The translations under genes were made by a program, and so were the position numbers. A stretch of 42,902 nt of DNA from Ectocarpus siliculosus (taxonomy: Eukaryota; Sar; Phaeophyceae; Ectocarpales; Ectocarpaceae). Positions 11,701-23,700 of this stretch are shown here, one piece after another; within the stretch, counting starts at the first letter, position 1, and the number at the start of each line of letters is the position of its first letter. The stretch covers positions 726,473 to 769,374 of the forward strand of contig FN649736.1 of the NCBI GenBank assembly GCA_000310025.1, read 5' to 3'. The notes below the pieces were generated by a model, which did no database searches, was not told the DNA's origin, and was given only the letters and a program-made list of their open reading frames with translations.

Positions 11701-14700
11701 GGTCTCGACTGCTGTAGGTGTGTTTGCCTCCATCCCTTTAGCTCCGCCGCTACCAACAGTTTCGACTGTTCGCGGTGCTGCTGCCCCACCTTTGCGTACC
11801 GTTTCGACGCTGCGTACTGCTGTGACGTCTGCCCCCCCACATGCCTATCATGTTCCCACTACTAGTGCACCTGTCTCTGCGGTTTCGACTGCTGCACGTG
11901 TACTTTTGCCCATTCCATTAGCTCCGCCCCTGCCCACAGTTTCGACTGCTGGCGATGCTATTATTCCTGCAGCTCCGCCTCTTCGCACCGTTTCGACCCT
12001 GCGTACAGTGTCGTCTGCCCCTTTCCCCGCTCACACTACTTCCACACAGAACCCTGTGTCAGCGGCTTCGGCTGCTGTAAACACCGCTGTTTCTATGCCA
12101 GTAGATACGCCTCTGCTCGCATTTTCCACAGATTCACGTGTTCACACGGCGGGTTTCGATCCTACCGTTTCGACCGACTCTGCCATGCTAGCTCCTGCTT
12201 CGGCGCCCCTAGCTGCGACCTCGGTTGTTTCAGCAGTACCCTCTGCCCCTACCCCACCCCTTTACCCTTACGCCGTGCCCCCACCCCCCCCCATGCTTTC
12301 CTCTTCGCATGAACGTGCTGCTACGGCTGATGCTTTGCATCGTCTCGAAATCGCAAAGCGCTATAATCGCCATCTCCACGGCCTTCTTAGCACCATGGTG
12401 ACCACGACTCCGGGCCCCAAGCACGAGCCGACATCTTCAGCTCGGCTTTCGACTCCCGAGCTTCGGGATTCCACCACCGGTGGCGGAACAAGGTCTGCAG
12501 TCACCGGCCGGCCGGCCGAGCCTGTCTAGATGGTCCTACCCCCCTCGGCTTCGGCCACCACCGCTGCTTCGGCGGCACCCTCGGCTTCGGCCACCACCGC
12601 TGCTTCGGCGGCGCCCTCGGCTTCGGCCGCCACCACCTGCTTCGGCAGTACCCCCGGCTTCGGCCACGGCTTCGGCCGCGGCTGCAACTTCCGGGCTTGG
12701 CCACGGAAGTGGCCATCGCGTTGCCGGCGGTCGCCACCATACAGGAGGCGGTGGATGTGGCTAACGCCTCCCGTCCGGATCTTCGGTATCTGGCCGGCCG
12801 TTTCCTCGCTGGGATGCGGACGGCCAACGCCCGTGCCACTGCTCCGGTGGTGTACCCTGGCTGCAGCGGTCCGCCTTTAGAGGCTTCCTATGTATTCCAG
12901 CAGCCGGCGCCGGGTCGTGTCAAGCAGGTGCAACCGAGTCGGGAGAGTGGTCCTGGTAGCTCGGGCGAGGAGTCGGGCTGGAGTTCGGCCGGAGCATCGC
13001 GTCGACCCCCGGCGCCTTCGTCCTCTTCGGTGGGTGGTATCCGGGAGAGAAAGGTGGCCAAGCGTGGCGGGGATGGCGCTCGTGGCTCCAAGAACAAGAG
13101 CAAGACCGGTTCCGGCTCGGACACCAGCTTGCCCCGCAAGCCAGGTCGTCAAAGGCAAGTAGTTCCGTCCCTCATGGACGCGACTTCGGATGCTCGTTTC
13201 TTTTTGCGTGATGATTTTGACCTTCCGGCTTCGGCCCCCCCCGTTTCTTCGGAAACTCGTGTTGCGTTTTCGAACCTTCCGGCTCGGCCCCCCCCGTTTC
13301 TTCGGAAACTCGTGTTGCGTTTTCGAACATGCCACCGGCTTCGGCCCCCCTCGTTTCTTCGGAAACTCGTGTTGCGTTTTCGAACATGCCACAGGCTTTC
13401 GGCCCCCCCCGTTTCTTCGGGAACTCGTGTTGCGTTTTCGAACCTTCCGGCTTCGGCCCCCCCCGTTTCTTCGGAAACTCGTGCTGCGTTTTCGAACATG
13501 CCACAGGCTCCGGCCCCCCCCGTTTCTTCGGAAACTGTTGCACCTCCTGTTTTTTCTACCGCTGATTATGCTGTAGGCTCAGGAATCGCACACAACCCCG
13601 GGTTCTCAAACCCCACCCCCCCTTCGACTTTTGTGCCCGTACAAGATGTTCATCATGTTGTACCGTCTTGGGATCGTGTTCCGCCTGCTGCTCCTTCGGT
13701 TGCAGCTGCTGCACCCCCTGTCGTTTCGGATGACAGTGTCTTGCCACTTTCTTCCAACATTGCACATGCTCGTCAAGCCACAGTAGATGCGGCTGCTTCG
13801 GCAGTTCGCAAGGCTCACGTAGTTACTGTCCAACGGGCGTACATCACTCTGAACTTGAAAAAAGTTGGAAATGTCGCTACCATGCCCTTCCCTTCAACTT
13901 TGTTGCCTGGGGACGGCTACCAACAGCTCATCCGCACAACACGAACGGCCTTGTCCGACATATTGTTGCTGTGTGATGACCAAAGCGAAGGGTTGGACAG
14001 TACTGATTACGTGCCTGGATGGGAACGGCCTCTCGAAAAGAAACTTTCGGGTGCGATCACCCCTGACAAGCCCTCTACTGCCGATCTTGTCCTTTCCATC
14101 GCTGATTACTTTCAGCAGGTGAAGAGAAGCTTGGACGGCGGCGCCACCGGACCAGAAGCTTTTCAGTTGCTGTTGCGTCATCTTGCGGAGCAATTTGATG
14201 TCGGCGACCGTCAAGAGTCGTTTTTGAGGCTTCAACAATTTGGAGTAGCAGATGGTACTTCTTTCGCGGATTACCTTCGTGCTTTTCGTTTGTTGGTTTC
14301 GTCTGTGACAGGCTCTGAGCGTACTTTGGCCCCTAGCGTATCCATGGTTCTAGAAATAGTGCGGCATTCGGTCTGCAAGCAATTTCCGAGTTTGTCTCCG
14401 ATTTTGTACCCGGGTGCTCTGGCCACGGCCGTCACTCCCTTTGCGTCGATTGCGGATATGTGGGAGGCGTTCGCGCCTCTAGCGACAAGTAAAACCCCGG
14501 CTATCGGCGGTTCATCTTATTTTTCGTTGTCTTCGGCGCGTGGTTCCTCGCAGCCTCGGCGGTCCCAACACCGCGCCCCCGCGCCTTCGGGCCAGTGGGC
14601 ACCAGGTTCAGCTCAGAACCCTGTAGTTTTGCCGGTACAATCGCACGATGCTGACCCTTTCACACGCAACTATGATTCTTGGCCTGCTTCGCAAGCCGAT

Positions 14701-17700
14701 TGGTCTGGTGTATACGCTCTCACTTCTAGCTTTCGCAACGCGGAGGATCCTTTTTTGTGGACTCCTTTGTTGACACAAGAGGCTCGTTCGCAAGCCTTCC
14801 GCGAAAACAGGAATCGCTGTCTGAACTGCTCGGGTGAAGACCATTCCATGAAGCAATGCGTTGCACTGTTCACGAATTCTAGTGGGTTGTTGAACCCCGA
14901 GTTGGGTCTCCTCAATGACGATTCTGCTGCTTTTAGACGTTGGCAAGGCCGTATGCGGTCTTTTCGACGAAAAAGTGCGGACAACCGCCAAAACAATCAG
15001 GGTAGACGCCACCAGCGCTCTTCCTCTTCGTCCTCTCAGCGTCGAAACCACGCTGGGAATCGCCGTTCCGACGGTGGTAGTTCCCCTCACACTCATCAGA
15101 CACAATCGCACAACAGTGGGTATGCCCCAGGAAATTCTGCGGGTAACTCTCACCCTCAGCAACACCCTTCGATCAACACCAACCACACTGGTGCTCTGTC
15201 CCTCTATCAACCACAAACACATGCACACACCGGTCCTTCGTCTGGCATCATGGTTTCGACCAATCACAATGCCCGTCAACCTGGCAACTTTCAAAATGGT
15301 GGTCGTTCTCGCAGCGGATGACTCATCGGTGGCGGTTCGCTTACTTCCCCCGGACCGCCTTCAGCATCTTCGGGGACCTCGTCTCGTTCTTCACAAGACG
15401 CTCGTGTGTCACGCTCTGTTGCCCCTAATACTTCGGTTTTATGCAACAACGACAATACTTCGGTATCTGTCGCGCCGTCACACACTGTTGCCTCTAGCAC
15501 TTCGGTCCTACGCAACGATAACCACACTTCGGTGATTGTTATCCCTTCTGGTACTTCGGTGCCGCACAATAACAACCATACTTCGGTATCCGTTGTTTCT
15601 CCCAGTGTCGATCAGGTCGGTATCCAGACATACGCTCTCGTCCCACCTTCTACATCGCACTTATCATCTGCCACCTCTGCGTCTCTGCCTCTTCGGACTG
15701 GCGCTCCGTCAGAAATTAACCAGTCTGGCGCGAGTGCTGTCTTGAGGTGCGGGAACAGAACCGTAGGACCCTCGGGGCCATCGAGTACCGCTCGTTTGTC
15801 GGGCACCGTTCGTTCGCTCCCCCCGTCGTCTGTAGATCAGACCGGCCGTAGCCATGCGCTTTGGACGATTGAAGAGGAATCGCCTGAATTGGTTACCTCG
15901 GGTGAATCTTCGGATACGCTCAACTCGTCTGTGCTCGCTTCCGTTGAGGGTTCGCCCTCGATTGTTGCACCGGTAGCTAACTTGACTGGTTCCGACCGGC
16001 AAGTTACAGGGTCAAATTCGCCTGGCTTCGAATCGCGTTGTTCTCTTGGTCCTGACCGCCGAACATCATCAGATTCCGCCACGATATATTTCGACCATGG
16101 GTCGTCTTCGGACGCTCCATCCCTTCCGACGCACGCTCGCCCCACGGCGCCCGATACCAGGCCGCCGCGACCGACGTCGACAGTGTTGACACCACCGCTT
16201 CGGGAGGACCCTCCTGGAGTGACCTCCGAACAGCCGGCGGTCTCGCGTACCTTGTCACGGAGGAATGGCCAGGAGCACCACGCCCGGTGTGGTTCTTTAA
16301 CCGACCCGGCCTTGGCGGCCGTTCCTAGCGAAAGCAGCCTGTTGAATGACACCTTACGAGGCGTTTCTTCAGGTTTAGAATTGGGGCGCACCCAGCGTGA
16401 TGTCGCTGGCCCAATTATTGCGAACAATTCGACTCCCGTCGATTCTTCGCCGGTCTCTGACATACCCGAGACCGTCCTCATGGACGCTCACGCCGTAAAT
16501 TACAATGCGGGCGTTCCGGCTGCCTCCGCTTCGGCTACACCAGCTTCGGCTGCCACCTCAGCTTCGGCTGATCGCACTCCAGGTGTTTCGACTCCTGCAG
16601 TTCCCGCTGTCTTCGACCCGTCTCACGAGTATTGTACTCCTGACATGGTCTTCTTTTGGCAGCCCCCCTCTCCCTTTTCCCAATGGACCCCGTCGACTTT
16701 TGTGGTCGATGGAGTGGTGTACTCGTGTGCTGAGCAGTTTTTCGCTGCGGAAAAAGCTCGTCTTTTCGAAGACCATTGCGCTTTACAAAACATCATGCGC
16801 GTGTCCGATCCTGCCTTACACAAGAAGTTTGGCCGTGGTGTCCGTGGTTTCGACCCATCTCTTTGGGAACACGAGCGCGAAAATATTGTGCTCACTGGCT
16901 CTTACGCAAAATTTAGTCAAATTCCGAGTTGCGCGAGCATCTTCTCGGATCTGGCGACAAAATCCCTGCCGAAGCTAGTCCCTACGACCGTATTTGGGGC
17001 ATTGGCCTTCAAGCCGATGATCCTGACGCTCTATCCACCTCTCGATGGCGTGGCCTCAATTTGTTGGGCAACGCCCTTCAACGAGTACGCAGTCTTTTGC
17101 GATGCAATGCCCCGCCACCCGAGCGCAGCTCTCGTTTGCTGCCCCCCAACGACCACGTTTCGACGTCGTCTCAACATAACGCGGTTTATGAAGTTAGCCC
17201 TTCTACACACCAGCGTCTTCGGATGGCCTCAACCCCTCCGTCGACTGAACGATTCGCGTCGTTTTCACAATACGCTGCGAATGTTCCATCGGATCATGAC
17301 ACCGCTGTTTGGGCCGTGTCTTCCGGGTGCCCTCAGCCATCCTCTTCCTCTTCTTTGCTTCCTGAGCAAGGTCCGGATTTAGTTGATGGTGTTGTTACCA
17401 TCGATGATGACTCTTTCACCACCCAAATCCTCACTCACAGTGGTTCAGCTTCTGTTCAGTTTGGATGTGTTGCTCTTTTAGACACGGGTTCCCCGCAGTC
17501 TTTTATTAGTGCATCTGCGTGGGAATCCATGAAAGCCGCTTCGGCCGCTTCGTCGTTGTCTGAGAAACAAACCCAACCTCGCTGTTGGGGAGGTTTCGGC
17601 GAATCTGCTCCACTTCAAACTTCGACTATTGTCCGTTTGAGCGTGCAGTTTCTTCGCAAGCGCCTTCCTACTTCCTCTCTCGCTGTTTGGGCGTACGTTG

Positions 17701-20700
17701 TTCCCGATGGTGTTATGCATCATGACGTGCTCCTTGGGAGAGACAGTTGGATGCGGTTTAGCGACCGCTCTTACCGCACTTTGCGTGCCAAACGCCCTGG
17801 TGACCGTGTTTTTGGTGAGCTTACCCTGGCTCAGCATAGCAGTTGCGGTGCCACCGCATTTGCTCACGATTTGTCTTCCACAGATGGTAACTACCAGCTT
17901 CGCTATGCTGGAAAACATTCCGTCCAACTTCACCCTGAACATAGCCTTGTTCCGGTTAATTTGGTACGCAGCGATGGCTCTCCAGCCCTCGTGGGTAACT
18001 ATCTCGTGGTTATGCTTCCACAATGTGCTATGTTTTCTTCCGAGGAACACTTTGTGCAAAATGGTTGCCAACGACTCCCGCTCGCGGGTATCTCTTCACT
18101 CGAACCAGGCGACGTTCTGGGTACAGCTTCGGCTCCCCTTCTTCGCGTGCCTCTCAGTGCTGTGTCTCGCCACAGTTTGAGCGATGGTCTTCAATCTGCG
18201 GCTCAAGATCCCACCACTGCTTCGGGCAGCTGGGTTCCGGGTCCTGTTTCGACAGATGGCATTGATTCGTCTGCCACGCATCGCATTGATGACCCCTTCG
18301 TGTATAATTTGCATGAGCGACCCACGCCGTCGCAAAGCGGCAAAGAGGACCCTGGTTCTGCCAGTGCTTCTCTTTCGTCGCCTCCGCCTGCTCTTCTCGA
18401 GCGGTTGGCGTCTGAACAACGTCAGAGTTTTTCCCGCGTGTGGGATAAGCTCCCCTGCCATCTCCGTGAGATTTCCTTCGATCTCCATGGTCCGGGTTGG
18501 ACTCCAGATGTCATCACTCAGCTTGGTAACGTCTTGTGCGACTATCATGATGTCTTCTCGAGTTCCCCCACCGACTTTGGATCTTGTCCGCTTTTTCCTT
18601 TCAAGCTTACAGTTCCTCCGGGCAGTGCACCCGTCACATCTCGTCCATACCGCGTTAACCCCCCGGTGGCGAAACAAGTTGACGCGATCCTTGATCAATA
18701 TCTTGCGGCTGGTCTGATCCAACATTCGACCTCGCCCTACTCGAGTCCTTTGGTAGTCATACCGAAGAAATCTGGTGGTGTTCGCATCACTGTCAACTAT
18801 CGCAAGCTCAACAAGCTTTGTGCTTTGAGCCAGCTTCCGATTCCTCGAGTTGATGATACTTTGGACAAGTTGTTGAAAGGGCGAATTTATTCCCTTTTCG
18901 ACATGAAGTCTTCATTCCACCAAATCACGGTTCACCGTGATACAATCCCTTTGACGGCATTCGTGACGTCTTCCGGGCTTTTTGAGTGGTTGAAGATGCC
19001 TCAAGGCAGTTCTGCTGCCCCTGGGTGGTTTTGCAAGGTGGTCAACGAAGTCATCAAAAATCTCCACGGTGTTGCATCGTACTTGGATGATTTGATCGTT
19101 TTCGACGACAACCCTGCTTCTCATGTTGATACCATGCGCGCTCTGTTTGAACGCTTGCGCACACACAACTTGAAACTCACCCCACCGAAGGCCACCATTG
19201 GCGCTACCGAAGCGGATTTCCTCGGCCACACCATTTCCCCCGACGGTGTTCGGCCTAACGGGGCCAAGGTTGCGGCCCTCGCCAAAATGCCCATGCCTAA
19301 GGATGTTAAACAACTTCGCTCTCTTCTCGGCAGCCTCAGCTACTACCGCAAGTTCCTTCCCAACATGGCTACGCGAATTCGACCTTTGACCACTCTTCTC
19401 AAGAAGCAGGCGACGTTCGCCTTCACCCCTGCCATGGAGCAAGCTGTTCGCGTCCTGCTGTCTGAGTTGGCCAACCCTCCTGTCTTGGTTTGTCCAGATT
19501 GGGATGCCGTTACGGACGGCTCGCGACCTTTTCGCCTCTACTGTGATGCTAGTCGCGATGGGTTCGGCGGGACTCTCGAACAAGAACAGCCGGATGGCTC
19601 CATCCGGCCCATCGTCTTCATCAGCCGAGCTACTTTGGACTCCGAACGTCATTGGACTCCCCTCGACCTCGAGGCGGGTAGCATCGTATGGTGCATCAAA
19701 CGACTCCGCGGAAATTTGTGGGGCACGAAATTTCGCATTTTTACCGACCACAAATCTCTTGAGCATTTTGCCAAGGTGGGGGAGAACAATGCCCGCGTTC
19801 AGCGTTGGCTTGAATTTCTTACCGCCTACAATTACACTCTCGAGTACCGCAAGGGTTCCGCAAATGGCAACGCTAATTTCCTCTCTCGCCTTCCGATCGA
19901 TGCGGCGGAATGTGACCGATCTGGTCGCAGTCGCTTGACACCGGATGACGATGAGGAGAGCGTATTCTTCATCCGTTCTTGTGGCCTTACGCCTTCTGGC
20001 CATCGCGCCGTGGGTGTTGGCTTGGGTGGGCTCGTCCCCACTTCCCCGACTTCGGTCTTGGGTGGGCTGGCCCCCTCTACAGATGATTTTGTCGACTTCC
20101 GTCGGCATGGTCCACGTCTCTCGCCGTCAGGCCTTTCGTCTCCGCCTGGCGTCTGGAACATCGCACCCTGGCCGTCTAACAACTCCCGCGGGTTGTCTCC
20201 TTCGCTACGACGCCTGTGTGGCAGGACCCTCGATTGGTCTGGCTCCTTACATTCTTCGGTGGAGGACATTTTGGCTCTCGAGCCCGAGTCTTCGCCGGCC
20301 GTCTCGCCGACTGCAGCATCACGACGGACTCTCGACCCTACTCAACTATTTTCCACGCGAACTCGCCGTCGCACGGCGGTTGTGGCAGGCACGCCCCTCC
20401 CGCCCGTGGATTATGGTTTCTCTGAGGACCCGCCTGCTCCTACTCGGATTTCCGCTTCGCCCAGATCGTTTCGACGTTCCCCGCCTGCACAATCAGCATC
20501 GACGGCGCCCCCCGTTTTGACCAGGTTGGTTTCGGCTCCTGGTGCTGACACTTCGATCCCAGACCTCCATACGCCTCTGGCTCGTGGAAGGGATCTTGCG
20601 TCTTCGACGCATCCTGCAACTTCGGCTGCTCCTGCCCAGCAGTCTTCTGCTGCTCCCGATTCTTCGGAATCTTCGACGCATTTGGTTTCGACCACTTATA

Positions 20701-23700
20701 CGCCTTCGTCTTCGGTTTCCGCTGCTACTCTGCCTTCGGGTGGATTGCAGCCGGAGCCTCAGGAATCGGCCCCCTCTTCTATCGAGGCGGCTTTACATTC
20801 CTCGGCAGATTTAGCCTTCCGGGCGTCTGTCGAACGTTTCTCGCATGCTGATTGGGCTCGCGAGCAACGTAACGAACCTGTTTGTGATGCAGCTATTCGT
20901 TTCATCCTTCTGGGTCGGCCTTCGGCTCTCCCTCCGGATTTCCTGGATCATCTTCCGTCCGCTCGTCGACCCCCTCTGTCGGAGATTCGTGACCTGTCTC
21001 ACAAAGGCCGGTTACATGTTGACGATGATGGTTTGGTCTTGCTTGTTCGCAAGCAAACAGCGCCCCCGTCGTCTACGACCACACGTCCTGGCGGGCGTGC
21101 TGCTCGCCTTCTCAACGACGAACCCATTCGGATTTATGTTCCCATGCTCATGCGTCCGTGGATCATGCAAGCCTGTCACGCTGATGCATCCTGCCACCTC
21201 GGTGCCGCTCGCACGCTTAGCATGCTGGAACGTTTTTATTGGTGGGTTGGCATGAGTGTTTGCACGAAGTGGTGGGTACGGCATTGTTTGCGATGCCAAG
21301 CTCGCAAGTCATCTCGTCAAACGCCTCGATGGCCTACTTTGTGCCTTCCGCTGCCTTCGGGCCCTGGTGTATCGGTGAGCGTCGATTATTTCGGTCCCCT
21401 CCCGTTGACACCGCGCGGAAACACATATATTCTGCTTTTCACTGATCGTTTCAGCCGCCGTGCTGACATGTACGCGGTTACGGCTGCAGAATTCACCGCC
21501 GAAGGCACCGCTGACGTACTTGTCAATCGGTATATCCCTTTATGGGGTTGCCGTTTGAGTCTCTTGTCTGATAATGTCTCTCAGTTTTGTTCCAAATTGT
21601 CGCAGGCTGTATACGCCCGTCTGGCTATACGCAAAGTGGCTACCAGCTCTTACCATCCCAACGGCAATGGGGGTGTGGAGCGCGTCAATCACACTATGGC
21701 TCAGATGTTGGCTATGGTCGTCAATGAGAGGCAAGATGATTGGGACATTCATTTGCCGCACGTTGAGTTTGCCTACAACAATTCGGTTAGTGCCGCTACT
21801 GGTTTGGCGCCCAACGAGGTGCATATGAACCGACTGCCACGCATGCCGATGACGGTTTTTGAGCATCCATATGCTCGAGGCCACCAAAGCTTGCATCGCG
21901 ATCAACTTGAGTATTGCGATCTTGCTGCTGATCGCCAACGTCGTTCTTACGATTTAGTTCGCGAACAGCACAACCTGTCCGTTTCGAGGATTGAGCGGCG
22001 TAACTCCGCCCTATCGGATGCTTTGCGCAAGGTCCCCTCATACACCGTCGGTGGATGGGTTTGGGTGTACAACACCGAATCTACCATTCGCCAAGGTGTT
22101 CGTTCAGGCACGGATGACAAGGTCCTCAAGGCTAAGTTGTCTTTCCTGTGGACTGGTCCGTTCAAGATCTTGGCCGTGGGTCCGTGTCCTGACGCTCCCG
22201 ACGGTTGTCCTCTGGCTTCCAAGTTACTGTATTTGGATCTTCCATCGGATCTGTCGGGTCCGGACTCGAAAAACCGTGTGTCAGTTGCGCGTTGCAAGCC
22301 TTGCGCTAATCCGCATGACACTGAAGACTTGCCTCGGTTCCTGCCTGCCGGCCTTACACCGTATGTGCTAAACTCCTATGCGAATAAATCTCCTCCCTAC
22401 CATGTTACGGAAGACGACGTGTCGACTCCGGTCGAACGTCTCGAGGTTGACCGCATTAGTGGCCATCAGTCTGTTCGTGGCCGTGGTGGCACCATCGCTG
22501 TTTTATACCAAACGCATTGGAAAGGTCTTCTTCGTCCTTCTTGGGAACGTGAGATGGACCTCCAGCATTCCAAGCCCCACATTCTCCGGTACTGGACGGG
22601 TTCGCCTGATCAACATCGCCAAACGAATCGTCGCTATCGGGCGATGCGTATTGGTGCGGCCACCCGCGAGATGGCGCGCGCTAAAGGGGAGCGAGCTTTG
22701 CCTTCGGGTTATTCGCTCGTCTCTCGTTCAACTTGGGACCGTCGCTTCGCCAATACTCCGCTACCTGCAGGCGCCTTCTTCTGGTACAAAGCTCGCGATG
22801 GATTCTGGTGGTTGGGCAAGATTACTGGACCGCCTCTACCGTCCGACTTCTACGTCGTCCGCTTCTTGGACGATCCTGGCCCTGTCAAGCTCACCCTTCC
22901 TGATGTTCGCTAATCCACCGCTGAAACCGCCGTCTCCGGATCCTGGTGCCTTCAAGTTCACAGCGGCAGTGCCCTTTTTAAGGGGATCCTTCGCAACGTC
23001 GACATGTCGCGTGGTGACCCCGGGGCTGATTCGTTGCCTGATAACGTGGCGCGCCCCCATTAAGACGACGTGCTAGTTGTCTTGGCTTTCTGTTGTTTTC
23101 AGCGTTGTTTGGGTTGCTTTTTAGCCTTGGTCGGTTTTCGCTTTCTCCTCGCTTTATTTTGTGCCTTTAGCGTTTGGTCACGACCTGTAGGTGTTTCGCG
23201 CCCATTGTTGCCCCTTCTACACTGCCGTGGCGACTGCGTGAATGGCGTATCTGATCGTTTTCTTACGATACCGGTCTTGTTGTGGTTCCTACAGTGATCC
23301 TTTCTTTTTTGTCGTTTTGACGACCTTTGTTTTTCTTTTCTGTTTTTCTTCCTTCTTTGTGTTTTCCTTTCTTTGGTTCCGACCTTCTTCCGGTCGTCGT
23401 AGGCTTTTCTTAGCCCCGTCAGTTCCTTCCTGTCTGTGTCTTTTTGTCGTTTTAGAAGTCAAACGATGGTCTTGCGACTCATCGAGTGAGAGGTGTGGGA
23501 GGGTGAATTGTGCTGTTTTGGAGCTCCACATCCTCGATACTTTCATTTAGAGACTCGACAATTGCTTGTCAAGACTCCGAGGTTTTACAGTATCTGCGTA
23601 TGAGAACCTCCAGGATGGGCTAGTGTTATAGGATTCAGATGTGTAGACGAAACATAGAAGAGCTTGGTTCCTTCTAGAAGGCGCGGAGAGATGTAACTCT

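Noticed and set aside
12877-13576. Several opposite-strand and shifted ORFs over the gag repeats
   Set aside because: Shadows of a tandem repeat that lacks stops in several frames.
16899-16925. Programmed -1 slippery heptamer (A AAA TTT)
   Set aside because: Slipping there would read the TAG at 16914-16916 in the pol frame. The change must be 3' of it, where no heptamer fits.
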